Shown here in pieces: positions 39,926 to 48,528 of a DNA stretch of 64,000 bases. The notes under the pieces are model-generated. The model did not search any database and was not told where the DNA came from. It saw nothing but the letters and a program-made list of their open reading frames with translations. Numbering within the stretch: position 1 is the first letter of the stretch; each line of letters opens with the position of its first letter. This DNA is from G942493275 sp942493275 (GTDB lineage: Bacteria; Actinomycetota; Coriobacteriia; Anaerosomatales; PHET01). The stretch covers positions 558,001 through 622,000 of the forward strand of contig OW818687.1 in NCBI GenBank assembly GCA_942493275.1, in the 5' to 3' direction. Position numbers and translations under genes: made by a program.

Positions 39926-40381
39926 GTGAGCGACCAAGAGTGGGTACCGGTCACATTCGAGCATTACGACCACGTAAGCGGACCCTTCTACCACGGGACG
40001 AAGTCCGTGCTGAGCCCGGGAGACGAGCTTGTCCCCGGGTTCGGTTCGAACTTCCAGGAAGGTAGGGTCTCGAACAACATCTACTTCACCGCGCTGGTCG
40101 ACACCGCCGCCTGGGGGGCGGAACTCGCGACGGCCTTGGCCGGGGACAGCGGGCGGGGTCGCATCTACGTCGTCGAACCCCTGGGCCCCTTCGAAGACGA
40201 CCCCAACGTCACCAACAAGCGATTCCCCGGCAATCCCACTCAGTCCTACCGCACCAGAGATTCGCTGCGGGTCGTCAGCGAGGTCGAGGACTGGGAGGGG
40301 CACAGCCCCGAGTTGCTTCGGCAGATGCTCGACCACCTGGCTCAGCTGCGGGAGCAGGGGCTTGATGTCATCGAGGACTAG
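39926..40381 (+). CDS. arr: Rifamycin ADP-ribosyltransferase
   Basis: A 151-residue protein of the usual Arr length. FYHGTKSVLSPGDELVPGF, NNIYFTALVDTAAWGAELA and GRIYVVEPLGPFEDDPNVTNKRFPGNPTQSYRT are nearly invariant Arr segments, including the H and Y residues of the NAD site and the final Asp-containing GHSPE loop. It should ADP-ribosylate rifampicin at the 23-hydroxyl. GTG 39926 follows AAGGAG. Arr genes are common as mobile integron cassettes. Confidence 0.93.
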   Translation: MSDQEWVPVTFEHYDHVSGPFYHGTKSVLSPGDELVPGFGSNFQEGRVSNNIYFTALVDTAAWGAELATALAGDSGRGRIYVVEPLGPFEDDPNVTNKRFPGNPTQSYRTRDSLRVVSEVEDWEGHSPELLRQMLDHLAQLREQGLDVIED

Positions 40382-40406
40382 TGACTCTCTCACGCAAGAC
40401 ACCGGA

Positions 40407-41141
40407 ATGGCCGCTACCCCGACCGTCGTGGTCTGTCTCGGCGACAGCATCACTAGAGGGGTGGGCGGTTTCGACTGGATCACCGAGCTCCAGGCGCGTC
40501 CTCGGAACCACAGGTTCGACCTGCGGAACTTTGGAGTGGATGGCGACCCGACGTACTCCGCGCTTCAGCGCCTGCCGTCCGTGATCGAGGCTGATCCCGA
40601 CGTCGTGATCGTAGCGCTGGGCTCGAACGACATCATGTGCCTCGTCCTCGAGAATGTGCGCCGGCTGCTCACCGCCCAGAAGCGGCTCCCTCGTGACCCG
40701 TCACCCGAGTGGTTCGAAGAGAACCTCGAGACCATCGTCAGCCAACTGTCCGAGAAGACGAAGGCGAAGATCGCATTGGTCTCCGCTGCCCCGATGGGCG
40801 AGGCCCCTAACTCGGCCGATCCCGTTCAGCACGAACTGAACCTCCGCTTCGCGGAGTACGCCGAGAAGACCCGCGCCCTGGCGTCGCGGTACGACGCGGC
40901 GTATCTGCCGCTGTACGAGACCATGCGGGACCTGATCGCTGACCATCCGGGCAAGGCGGCCACGGGCCTCAGCTTCAGCCACTACTACGTGAACCTGTTT
41001 CGCCAGCACGCGCTCGGTCGCGAACTCGACGAGATCGGCGAGCGGAATGGGTGGCGATATCACGTTGACGGCATCCACCTGAACCGGCGCGGGGGAATGC
41101 TATTGGCCGAGCTGGTGCAGGACTACCTCGACGCCGAGTGA
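40407..41141 (+). CDS. SGNH/GDSL-family hydrolase
   Basis: A 244-residue protein. VVCLGDSITRGVGGFDW is block I with the catalytic Ser, VIVALGSNDIMC is block III (Gly-x-Asn-Asp), and VDGIHLNRRGG gives the Asp/His of block V. It is an esterase or lipase of unknown substrate without a signal peptide. The first ATG at 40407 lacks a strong ribosome-binding site; an ATG at 40365 overlapping arr is possible. Confidence 0.87.
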   Translation: MAATPTVVVCLGDSITRGVGGFDWITELQARPRNHRFDLRNFGVDGDPTYSALQRLPSVIEADPDVVIVALGSNDIMCLVLENVRRLLTAQKRLPRDPSPEWFEENLETIVSQLSEKTKAKIALVSAAPMGEAPNSADPVQHELNLRFAEYAEKTRALASRYDAAYLPLYETMRDLIADHPGKAATGLSFSHYYVNLFRQHALGRELDEIGERNGWRYHVDGIHLNRRGGMLLAELVQDYLDAE

Positions 41142-41160
41142 ATTCGAGACGGGTGCGACC

Positions 41161-41676
41161 GTGATCCTCCCCAAAGAACGCGACCCCCGCTTCATAACCA
41201 TCCGCCGCGGGGGAACACTGACAGACGCCGACCACAAGCTCCTGGCGCTCTGGGCAGCCTCGTGCGCGGAGCACGTTCTCCCCTTCTTCGAGTCCGAGCA
41301 GCCCTCGGATCCGCGTCCTCGTCACGCGATTGAGCAGGCTCGGGCGTGGGCGCGCGGCGAGATCACGATGTCTCAGGCCCGCACGGCGGCTGGCGGCGCT
41401 CAGGCTGCGGCGCGGGAGCTGAAGGGCGCTGCTCGGTGGGCCGCATACGCCGCCGGCCAGGCGTCTGCGGTCGCGCACGTGGCCGCGCACGAGTTGGGTG
41501 CTGCTGCATACGCGGTCAAGGCGGCACGGGCGACCGCGTCGGGAGATGCAGCCGAGGACGCCGGACGGGTTGAGTGCCGCTGGCAGCGCGAACAGCTTCC
41601 CCGGGAGATTCGGGAACTGGTCCTTGATGATCAGCGGCTAAGGAATAACATCTGCTGGTCGGCGTTCGACTGCTGA
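41161..41676 (+). CDS. Imm5-like putative immunity protein
   Basis: A 171-residue, Ala-rich helical protein. DHKLLALWAASCAEHVLPFFESEQPSDPRPRHAIEQARAWARGEI and ARWAAYAAGQASAVAHVAAHELGAAAYAVKA match the Imm5 family of polymorphic-toxin immunity proteins. No toxin gene is adjacent. GTG 41161. A related protein is encoded at 47899-48447. Confidence 0.8.
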   Translation: MILPKERDPRFITIRRGGTLTDADHKLLALWAASCAEHVLPFFESEQPSDPRPRHAIEQARAWARGEITMSQARTAAGGAQAAARELKGAARWAAYAAGQASAVAHVAAHELGAAAYAVKAARATASGDAAEDAGRVECRWQREQLPREIRELVLDDQRLRNNICWSAFDC

Positions 41677-41717
41677 CAGGCACGTGGGAAGGCACTTCTG
41701 ACATCTCGGAGGTTTGC

Positions 41718-42335
41718 ATGGGCAGGTTCGGAGAAGATCCCCTGGCGTTCTTCGGCGCGGTCTACAACAACGCGGCTCCTTGGGAGGTCGGCGGCGCTCA
41801 GCCTGCGATGGCTCAGCTGCTCGAGGACTTCCCGCCGAGCGGGACCGTACTCGACCTCGGAAGCGCGACGGGCGACCTTGCGATCCATCTCGCTCGCTTA
41901 GGCCACAGGGTTCTCGGCGTCGAGTTCGTCGAGAGCGCCGTAGCGCAGGCGCGCGAGAAGGCATCCGCGCTTGCACCCCAAGTCGCGGAGCTGCTGACCT
42001 TCCAGGTAGCCGATGCCAACCGCCCCTCGGCCCTTGGAGTGGAGATCGGCGCGGTGGTGGACTCCGGGTTCCTCCACCTGCTCGACCCCGCTGAAACCGA
42101 CCGCTTCATCGAGGACCTCGGGCGGACGTTGAGCTCCGGTGGCCGCTACTACATACACGAGTTCGCGGTCGAGTTCCCGATCGACAACGTCCCGCGGGCG
42201 GTCACCCATGACGAGATTCACCGCCGGTTCAACGCAGAAACCGGGTGGCGAGTGCTCGACGTGCGTGACGTGGAGTTCCTGAACACGGTGGCGCAGCCGA
42301 CCGCCGCGATCGCCGCATGCATAGAGCGGCTGTAA
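41718..42335 (+). CDS. SAM-dependent methyltransferase (class I)
   Basis: A 205-residue protein with SAM motif I VLDLGSATGDLAIHLARLGHRVLGVE and post-motif features (LTFQVADAN, VVDSGFLHLL). It resembles thiopurine or small-molecule methyltransferases. ATG 41718 follows GGAGG. Substrate unknown. Confidence 0.85.
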   Translation: MGRFGEDPLAFFGAVYNNAAPWEVGGAQPAMAQLLEDFPPSGTVLDLGSATGDLAIHLARLGHRVLGVEFVESAVAQAREKASALAPQVAELLTFQVADANRPSALGVEIGAVVDSGFLHLLDPAETDRFIEDLGRTLSSGGRYYIHEFAVEFPIDNVPRAVTHDEIHRRFNAETGWRVLDVRDVEFLNTVAQPTAAIAACIERL

Positions 42336-42345
42336 GCGGCTGCCG

Positions 42346-43107
42346 CTAGGAGATTCTTCGCCGGTAGATGCCCATCGCAAAGACGTACGCGATGACCAGC
42401 AGGCCGACACACCAAGCGAGCGCGATCCAGATATCGGTACCGACCGGCTGTCCCGTGAACAGGTCGCGGATGGCGTTGACGATCGACGTCACCGGCTGGT
42501 TGTCGGCGAAGGCGCGCAGCGGTCCGGGCATGGTCTCGGTGGGCACGAACGCCGAGCTGACGAACGGCAGGAAGATGAGCGGGTAGGAGAACGCGCTCGC
42601 GCCGTCCACGGTCTTGGCTGTGAGGCCCGGAATGACGGCCAGCCACGTCAACGCCAGGGTGAACAGGGCCAGGATGCCGGCGACCGCAAGCCACGCCAGT
42701 ACTCCCGCGTCTGAGCGAAAGCCTATGAGGACGGCGGCGAGCACGACGACCACGAGCGACATCATGTTCGCGACGAGCGATGTCAGTACGTGCGCCCACA
42801 GTACTGCTGACCGTGCGATAGGCATGGAGTGAAACCGCTCGAAGATCCCGCTCTGCATGTCCAGGAAGAGCCGGAATGCGGTGTAGGAAACGCCCGATGC
42901 GACCGTGATGAGCAGGATGCCGGGCAGCAGGTAGTTCACGTACGAATCCGAGCCTGACTCGATCGCGCCGCCAAACACGAAGACGAACAGCAGCAAGAAG
43001 GCGATCGGCATGATCGTGGTGGTGATGATGGTGTCCAGGCTGCGCGTGATGTGCCGCAGGGATCGTCCCGTCAGGATGGCTGTATCGCCAAAGAAGTGGG
43101 TGAACAT
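42346..43107 (-). CDS. ABC-2 type exporter permease (DrrB-like)
   Basis: A 253-residue membrane protein with six helices, typical of daunorubicin-type ABC-2 permeases: TIITTTIMPIAFLLLFVFVFGGAI, LLPGILLITVASGVSYTAF and RDLFTGQPVGTD. ATG 43107. It is 9 bases after the ATPase gene and forms an exporter with it. Confidence 0.9.
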   Translation of the reverse strand: MFTHFFGDTAILTGRSLRHITRSLDTIITTTIMPIAFLLLFVFVFGGAIESGSDSYVNYLLPGILLITVASGVSYTAFRLFLDMQSGIFERFHSMPIARSAVLWAHVLTSLVANMMSLVVVVLAAVLIGFRSDAGVLAWLAVAGILALFTLALTWLAVIPGLTAKTVDGASAFSYPLIFLPFVSSAFVPTETMPGPLRAFADNQPVTSIVNAIRDLFTGQPVGTDIWIALAWCVGLLVIAYVFAMGIYRRRIS

Positions 43108-43116
43108 CGTTGCTCC

Positions 43117-43896
43117 TTACTCGTCCGTGTCGCCGGCACCGACGACGGCGAGGAACACATCCTCGAGGGTCGGCTGCTTCTCGACGTACTCGACCTTGGC
43201 GGGCGGGAGCAGCAGTTTGAGTTCGGCGAGGGTGTCGTTCACGATGATCCGGCCGTCTCGAAGAATCGCGATCCGGTCGGCGAGTTGCTCGGCCTCGTCG
43301 AGATCCTGCGTCGTCAGCAGCACAGTCGTGCCGTGCTCGGCGAGTCCCTTGACGGTCTGCCACACCTCGATGCGCGCCTGAGGATCGAGACCGGTCGTTG
43401 GCTCGTCAAGGAAGATGATCTTCGGGTTCCCGATAAGGCTCATCGCGATGTCGAGCCGACGGCGCATGCCGCCCGAGTACGTCGACACCTTCCGCGCGGC
43501 CGCATCGGTCAGCGAGAAGCGATCGAGCAGGTCGTCCGCTATCGCCCCGGGATCCTCAAGATGGCGAAGCCGGGCGATCAGCACGAGATTCTCCCGACCG
43601 CTGAGGATCTCGTCGACGGCGGCGAACTGTCCGGTCAGGCTGATGGACTCGCGCACCTCAGAAGCCTGCGTAGCGACATCGAAGCCGGCCACGCTGGCAC
43701 TCCCCGAGTCCGCCTTGAGCAGCGTGGACAGGATTCGCACCACCGTCGTCTTCCCCGCCCCGTTAGCGCCGAGCAGGGCGAAGATACTGCCCCTCGCCAC
43801 GTCGAAGTCCACGCCGCGCAGCACCTTCAGCTCCTTGTACGACTTCTCCAGGCCCTGCACGCGGATCGCTGCCGCCTGAGCGTTGTTGGTCATCAT
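43117..43896 (-). CDS. ABC-2 type exporter ATPase (DrrA-like)
   Basis: A 259-residue ATPase. Walker A GANGAGKTTVVRIL (about residue 38), signature YSGGMRRRLDIAMSLI, Walker B IIFLDEPTTGLDPQAR, and the C-terminal DrrA-type segment VEYVEKQPTLEDVFLAV. It energises drug or lipid export with the permease at 42346-43107. ATG 43896. Confidence 0.93.
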   Translation of the reverse strand: MMTNNAQAAAIRVQGLEKSYKELKVLRGVDFDVARGSIFALLGANGAGKTTVVRILSTLLKADSGSASVAGFDVATQASEVRESISLTGQFAAVDEILSGRENLVLIARLRHLEDPGAIADDLLDRFSLTDAAARKVSTYSGGMRRRLDIAMSLIGNPKIIFLDEPTTGLDPQARIEVWQTVKGLAEHGTTVLLTTQDLDEAEQLADRIAILRDGRIIVNDTLAELKLLLPPAKVEYVEKQPTLEDVFLAVVGAGDTDE

Positions 43897-43914
43897 CGCA
43901 GTGTCCGTTCTCTT

Positions 43915-44280
43915 CTAGACGTCGCCGCGCTCGGCGCGATCGATGGCGTCGATCAGCCGCTGCCGCTCCTTGTCGACGTAGCCGCCCTTCGTGTAGTTCC
44001 GGACCAACGCGTCCACGAACTCCACCGGGTCCTCGCCCACGATGTCGCGAATGGGCGTTCCGTCAGCCGCGGCCTGCTCGAAGAGGTCGGCGACGTCCTC
44101 GAACAGCGAGCCCGCGCTGTCCGCCTCCAGGGAGCCGAAGTACATCAGGTATCGCTCGATTCCCTCGACCGCCGCGCGGTAGTTCGGGGGGAGCTGCTTC
44201 ACACGCGCCTTGTACTCCCGCCACCGCCGCTTGTCGCCGATCACCTTCGAGATGAATCCGCTCTTTTCTGCGTCAGACAT
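43915..44280 (-). CDS. DUF1048 family protein
   Basis: A 121-residue soluble helical protein with KVIGDKRRWREYKARVKQLPPNYRAAVEGIERYLM and FVDALVRNYTKGGYVDKERQRLIDAIDRAE, the full DUF1048 pattern. ATG 44280 chosen; it lies two bases after the PadR stop. DUF1048 genes commonly sit between PadR and ABC exporter genes, as here, but their role is unknown. Confidence 0.9.
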   Translation of the reverse strand: MSDAEKSGFISKVIGDKRRWREYKARVKQLPPNYRAAVEGIERYLMYFGSLEADSAGSLFEDVADLFEQAAADGTPIRDIVGEDPVEFVDALVRNYTKGGYVDKERQRLIDAIDRAERGDV

Positions 44281-44282
44281 TT

Positions 44283-44612
44283 CTATCTGCCTCCTTCTCG
44301 GAGCTGCGCTATTTGATCTGCAAGGAAGCTCCAGGTCGTCCAGAACTCCCCGAGGTACTCCCGGCCTTCGGTGTTGATGGAGTACACCTTCCGAGGAGGT
44401 CCCTTCTCCGAGGGGTGCTTCTCGACGTCCACGAGGCCTCTCAGCTCGATCCTGACGAGCAGCGCGTAGACGGTCCCCTCGGCTATGTCCGAGAAACCCA
44501 TCTCCCGTAGCCGTGCGGTGATCTCGTACCCATACGCGGGCCGCGCCGATAAGATCGCGAGGACGATGCCCTCCAACGTGCCCTTGAGCATCTCGGTCAT
44601 CTGCTTGCCCAC
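44283..44612 (-). CDS. PadR family transcriptional regulator
   Basis: A 109-residue protein: MLKGTLEGIVLAILSARPAYGYEITARLREMGF and IAEGTVYALLVRIELRGLVDVEKH are the PadR winged helix. GTG 44612 has GAGGAGG eight bases upstream; longer reading is not needed. First gene of the operon running to the ABC permease, which it presumably represses until an inducing drug binds. Confidence 0.92.
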   Translation of the reverse strand: MGKQMTEMLKGTLEGIVLAILSARPAYGYEITARLREMGFSDIAEGTVYALLVRIELRGLVDVEKHPSEKGPPRKVYSINTEGREYLGEFWTTWSFLADQIAQLREGGR

Positions 44613-44689
44613 GGAACACCTCCTCGGACTACTGAGCATTACTAGCTACTGGTACATAGTAACACAGAGTAGCAACGGCGCAAGTCCAG

Positions 44690-44757
44690 TCCTGAGGGGT
44701 TCGCAGGGCAACCGGAGTCGTCCTATCCTGTACGTCAGCGGGCGCGCAGACGCGACA
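44690..44757 (+). repeat. attC relic (type C-like)
   Basis: TCGTCCTATCCTGTACGTCAGCGGGCGCGCAGACGCG recalls the loop and right arm of type C sites (TTGTCATATCCTGTGAG, CGGCGCGCGGGTGAAG). The ends are lost. It lies directly upstream of a plus-strand cassette-like gene. Confidence 0.5.
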
Positions 44758-44782
44758 CCGATTGCCGGACCAAGGGGAGTTC

Positions 44783-45346
44783 ATGCTCATAACGGAAGCT
44801 CAGCGGGAGATCCGCCAGGCCTACATCGGCGGATTCATGGGGCAACTCGTTTCTGGCGTCTTGTGGCTCGTGACCGCCGCCGTGGCCACCTGGGGCACGC
44901 CGAGAGCCTCGATCATCCTCGTGATCCTGGGCGGCATGTTCATCTTCCCGCTCACCCGACTGGGGCTCGCGGCGATACGCCACCCGATGGCCATCACGCC
45001 CGGCAACCCCCTGAACGGCCTTGCGATGCAGGTGGCGTTCACCCTGCCGCTCTCGCTTCCGGTTGTTGGCGCGGCGGGACTGTATCGGCTGGACTGGTTC
45101 TTCCCGGCGTTCATGATCGTCCTTGGCGCGCACTACCTGCCGTTCGTCTTCCTCTACGGCATGCGTATGTTCGCGGTGCTGTGCGCCGTTCTGGTATCCG
45201 CGGGACTGGCGCTTGCGTTGTATGCGCCGCCGATCTTCCCGGCAGGAGCATGGATCACCGGCGCCCTGCTCATCGCGTTCGCGGTCGCAGGCAGGCAGGT
45301 CGCTCTTCGTGAGGCGCATACGCTCACGGCGGAGGGTGCCGCATAG
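44783..45346 (+). CDS. Six-helix membrane protein, unknown
   Basis: A 187-residue protein with helices at about residues 20-40, 45-62, 80-100, 108-128, 133-152 and 155-172. ATG 44783 lies 6 bases after GGGGAG. The sequence resembles small DUF7010-like membrane proteins, but I am not certain. It is preceded by an attC relic. Confidence 0.65.
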   Translation: MLITEAQREIRQAYIGGFMGQLVSGVLWLVTAAVATWGTPRASIILVILGGMFIFPLTRLGLAAIRHPMAITPGNPLNGLAMQVAFTLPLSLPVVGAAGLYRLDWFFPAFMIVLGAHYLPFVFLYGMRMFAVLCAVLVSAGLALALYAPPIFPAGAWITGALLIAFAVAGRQVALREAHTLTAEGAA

Positions 45347-45439
45347 CCGCCCCACCATCCACCGGCGAGCTCTTCGTCGCATCAGGGAAAGAATCATGCA
45401 CCGGGCCACGCCCGGCCACAGACCTGATGGAGGTGGCGA

Positions 45440-45859
45440 ATGTCCACGGCGAATGTCAAAGGCTCCGGAACCCGTGAGGACCCCTGGGTGCTGACCACTC
45501 CGAGCGGATCGTCGGAGTATCAGATGTATCGCGACGAGAGCGCGGACCCGCCAGCCCTTGTGTGTGTCGTCGGAAAGACGGTTCTCGGCTACCAGCTGCG
45601 CGCGATCGACGATCTGTACGCGATGCTCAAGGAGCGCGGCGGCTGGGTCCTTCTCGGCAGCGCTGACGAACAGAAGCCTGCCGCGGAAGGCACCGTCGAG
45701 GCATGGGGCCGTTCGGCCGACAATCCCGTTGGTGGCTGGTATGGACTCAAGAAGGGCCTGCGAGGGCGCTTCGGGATGTACATGCCGCCGCTGCTCGAGG
45801 CGCTTGGACTGGCGGAACTCGAACACAACCCGCGCAACAATCGGATGCGCGCACTCTAG
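45440..45859 (+). CDS. Conserved uncharacterised protein (DUF6855-like)
   Basis: A 139-residue soluble protein with the conserved blocks REDPWVLTTPSGSSEYQMYRDE, WVLLGSADEQKPAAEGTVEAWGRS and NPVGGWYGLKKGLRGRFGMYMPPLLEALGLAELEHNPRNNRMRAL, which I recall from actinobacterial and soil-bacterial hypotheticals. ATG 45440 follows GGAGGTGG. Function unknown. Confidence 0.75.
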   Translation: MSTANVKGSGTREDPWVLTTPSGSSEYQMYRDESADPPALVCVVGKTVLGYQLRAIDDLYAMLKERGGWVLLGSADEQKPAAEGTVEAWGRSADNPVGGWYGLKKGLRGRFGMYMPPLLEALGLAELEHNPRNNRMRAL

Positions 45860-45925
45860 GCGGCGGGTCGGCTGGGCCCCTCAGCGGGTACGAAGCACCA
45901 GAGCATTCGATGCGAGGGAGTCAAC

Positions 45926-46342
45926 ATGGCGGAACTCAAGACACATCGCACAGCCACCACTGCTGAGGAGTTCATCAACGACATCACCGACGAGGCGAGA
46001 CGGCGGGATTGCCTGACCCTGCTCGGCATCATGAAGAGCGCGACCGGGGTCGATCCGGAGGTGTGGAGTTCGGGCGCCGTCGGTTTCGGCACCTACCACT
46101 ACAAGTCCTCAAGCGGCCAAGAAGGCGACTGGTACCCGGTTGGATTCGCCTCTCGCAAGGCCGCCATCACCATCTATCTCGGGCTGGAGCTCGATGAGCT
46201 TTCGGGGTTGCTCGCCAAACTCGGCAAGCACACGACCGGCAAGGGCTGCATCTACGTCAAGCGACTCGAAGATGTCGACCTCGGAGTACTCGAGGCGCTC
46301 GTGGCCGATGCATACGCACGCATGATGCAGACCTACGGATAG
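45926..46342 (+). CDS. DUF1801 family protein
   Basis: A 138-residue protein. EARRRDCLTLLGIMKSATGVDPEVWSSGAVGFGTYHYKS and WYPVGFASRKAAITIYLGL are the longer type of DUF1801 domain (YdhG-like). ATG 45926 follows GAGGGAG. Differs in sequence from the DUF1801 proteins at 39408 and 51279. Confidence 0.88.
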   Translation: MAELKTHRTATTAEEFINDITDEARRRDCLTLLGIMKSATGVDPEVWSSGAVGFGTYHYKSSSGQEGDWYPVGFASRKAAITIYLGLELDELSGLLAKLGKHTTGKGCIYVKRLEDVDLGVLEALVADAYARMMQTYG

Positions 46343-46354
46343 CGCGTGAGGGCA

Positions 46355-47023
46355 TCATCCGGGTGGCACGTCCAGGCGTTCCAGCTCGCGCAGTGCGTGC
46401 TTTCCGATCCACGCGCGATCCTTGTCGTCGGACCCGGCCATTCTCGCGGCAACCCCGATCGCCGCTCCTCTGAGCGCGTCGTTGCGCTTCCCCGTCGCCC
46501 GCAGCGCCATGTCCATGGCCTTCCTGACCAAGGGCCGCGTATCAGGCTCGGCCTCTTCAATCAGCGCCAAAGCTCCCAAGAACTGCGCGTCGCTCGCGGT
46601 CTTGTCGTGCACGGACAGCGCCCATATCAGGGCATAACTCGCCCGCCGAACGAACTCGTCGGACGCGAGCGCCCAGTCCTCGACCTTCTCCCAGGCGAAC
46701 TGGGCCTTGTCGAAGAGGTGGAAACAGACAGTGTCGCAAATCGCCCATGAGTCGAAGTTATGGGCCCAACGTTCCATCTGCTCTGCGGTGACCTCGCTCG
46801 GGTCATCGACGAACGCCGCGAGCGTTCGCGCCTCGTACAGGCCCGATTCCCAGAGTCCTGCGGCGAGCTCATGAGACGTGCCGAGCTGCTTACCCATCGC
46901 CTTCAGAGTGCGCATCGGGACTCCGACCGCGTGTTCGTTCGGTATCCCGTAGCGCACGAGTCCATCGCGCTCCTCGGCTGATGCCTGCAACCTGATCCAG
47001 GCGATGACCTCGGCGCAGTCCAA
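46355..47023 (-). CDS. DNA alkylation repair protein (AlkD/HEAT-like)
   Basis: A 222-residue all-helical protein. YGIPNEHAVGVPMRTLKAMGKQLG, ARTLAAFVDDPSEVTAEQMERWAHNFDSWAICDTVC and FVRRASYALIWALSVHDKTA match the AlkD family, including the W and D of the DNA-binding cleft (SWAICD). It removes bulky alkyl bases. The start is likely TTG 47023. Minus strand, against its neighbours. Confidence 0.88.
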   Translation of the reverse strand: MDCAEVIAWIRLQASAEERDGLVRYGIPNEHAVGVPMRTLKAMGKQLGTSHELAAGLWESGLYEARTLAAFVDDPSEVTAEQMERWAHNFDSWAICDTVCFHLFDKAQFAWEKVEDWALASDEFVRRASYALIWALSVHDKTASDAQFLGALALIEEAEPDTRPLVRKAMDMALRATGKRNDALRGAAIGVAARMAGSDDKDRAWIGKHALRELERLDVPPG

Positions 47024-47133
47024 TTCGCATCCCCCGCCGCTCGTAGCTGATTTCGGCCAGTGTTGGTGGGTACGTACCCATCGAATCAGCTCGGCGCGGT
47101 ACCGACAACTGGCTACCGATCAGAAGGGCCGTG

Positions 47134-47541
47134 ATGACGGATTCGAGCGGCGTGTTGCATCTGCGTGTCGCACTCACCACCCGTGAGTACGCCTCGCTCG
47201 TGGACTTCTTCTGCGAGGGACTTGGATTGCCTGTGGCGGATTCCTGGACTCACAAAGGGGGCCGAGGAGTCCTTCTGGAGATGGGCGGGGGCTCTCTCGA
47301 GGTCTTCGATGAGGCGTACGCCCAGTTCGTGGACGGCGTCGAAGTGGGTCGCACCGTTGGTGGTGCGATTCGACTGGCGCTCCAGGTCCCGGATGTCGCC
47401 GCAGCCGCCGAGCGGCTGGTCGAGCACGGCGGCAAACTCGTCCACCCGCCGGTGCTCACTCCCTGGGGAGACCTGAACGCACGGATCGAGTCACCTGATG
47501 GACTGCAGATCACGCTATTCGAGCCGGGGCCGACCCCGTAG
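47134..47541 (+). CDS. VOC (glyoxalase/bleomycin-resistance) family protein
   Basis: A 135-residue protein with two beta-alpha-beta-beta-beta modules: TTREYASLVDFFCEGLGLPVAD and RLALQVPDVAAAAERLVEHGGKLVHPPVLTPWGDLNARIESPDGLQITLFE. ATG 47134 (GTG 47131 adjacent). The ligand is unknown; VOC proteins bind drugs or metabolites. Confidence 0.87.
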   Translation: MTDSSGVLHLRVALTTREYASLVDFFCEGLGLPVADSWTHKGGRGVLLEMGGGSLEVFDEAYAQFVDGVEVGRTVGGAIRLALQVPDVAAAAERLVEHGGKLVHPPVLTPWGDLNARIESPDGLQITLFEPGPTP

Positions 47542-47547
47542 CCACCA

Positions 47548-47868
47548 GTGGTGTCGCAGCCGCAAATCCAGAAGGAGCTGATACCGCTGGCGAAACGAAT
47601 GCTTGGGATCCCGTTTGTCGTGTGGGGCATACTCGGCCTGGTGATAGCCACGATCTGGCTGTTCGTGTGGCCCTCCGACAAGGTCGCCGGCGCGAGTACG
47701 CTGCAGTTCATCGTCCTCCGCTGGTTTCATGCGCTCGTGTGGCTCCTGTTGTCCGCGGCCGCCTTCGCCGCCGCGACGCCACGCGGTGCTCGGATGGCGT
47801 CGGTACTCGGCTGGTCGGCTTTGGCGACCTATGTCGTCTTCGTGGCGGTCATGCTGACGAGTGGCTGA
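47548..47868 (+). CDS. Three-helix membrane protein
   Basis: Up to 106 residues, with helices at about 20-42, 55-78 and 84-104. A GTG at 47548 or the ATG at 47599 may be the start; AAGGAG at 47573 favours a start near 47590-47599. It follows the VOC gene by 6 bases. No family recognised. Confidence 0.6.
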   Translation: MVSQPQIQKELIPLAKRMLGIPFVVWGILGLVIATIWLFVWPSDKVAGASTLQFIVLRWFHALVWLLLSAAAFAAATPRGARMASVLGWSALATYVVFVAVMLTSG

Positions 47869-47898
47869 CAGAAGCGATCCATTCCGAGGAGGACGTAG

Positions 47899-48447
47899 TT
47901 GGACGATGAGTCTAGATACTTCACGCTGACCCTCGATCAACTCAGGGCTATAGGCGGCTGGGCCGCAGAGTGCGCCGAGAGGGCGCTGCCCCTGTATGAG
48001 ACATGCAGCGGCTCGGACGCACGCCCGCGCGCAGCCATCGAAGGCATACGCGAGTTTGCGAGCGGCGGCAAACGCGCTGCCAAATTGCGCAGCCTCGCAA
48101 TGGAGGCGCATGCCGCGGCGCGCGAGATCGATGATCCCGCCGCGGCTGCGGCCGCCCGCGCCGCCGGCCTTGCTGCGGCAAGCGCGTACACACACCCGTT
48201 GGCAGACGTCCATCAGACGAAGCACATCGTGGGTCCGGCGGCGTACGCCGCACTGGCTCTTGAGCTCGACCACGGCAGCAGTCCCGACGTCGGCGACGCA
48301 GAGGCCCGCTGGGCGATCGAGCATGCCCCTTCGGAAGCGCGCCAGGTCCTGCTGCAGATGCCCGCTCGGCAACCAGGCAAGAGCCGCCTGGATGGGCTGC
48401 TCTACGAACTGGATGCGGGTATCCGCGCTTCATCCTCTCAGCGGTGA
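47899..48447 (+). CDS. Imm5-like putative immunity protein
   Basis: A 182-residue Ala-rich protein. LDQLRAIGGWAAECAERALPLYETCSGSDARPRAAIEGIREFASGGKRAAKLR parallels the Imm5-like product of 41161-41676, and the QTKHIVGPAAYAALALEL segment follows the family. TTG 47899 after GAGGAGG. No toxin gene accompanies it. Confidence 0.8.
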   Translation: MDDESRYFTLTLDQLRAIGGWAAECAERALPLYETCSGSDARPRAAIEGIREFASGGKRAAKLRSLAMEAHAAAREIDDPAAAAAARAAGLAAASAYTHPLADVHQTKHIVGPAAYAALALELDHGSSPDVGDAEARWAIEHAPSEARQVLLQMPARQPGKSRLDGLLYELDAGIRASSSQR

Positions 48448-48528
48448 AAGCGCTCCGAAGGTGGAATCATCTTTGAGCGCGCGGCGTGTGTCCGCGCGTA
48501 TCTCAACAGACGGACCCGGGAGGTACTC

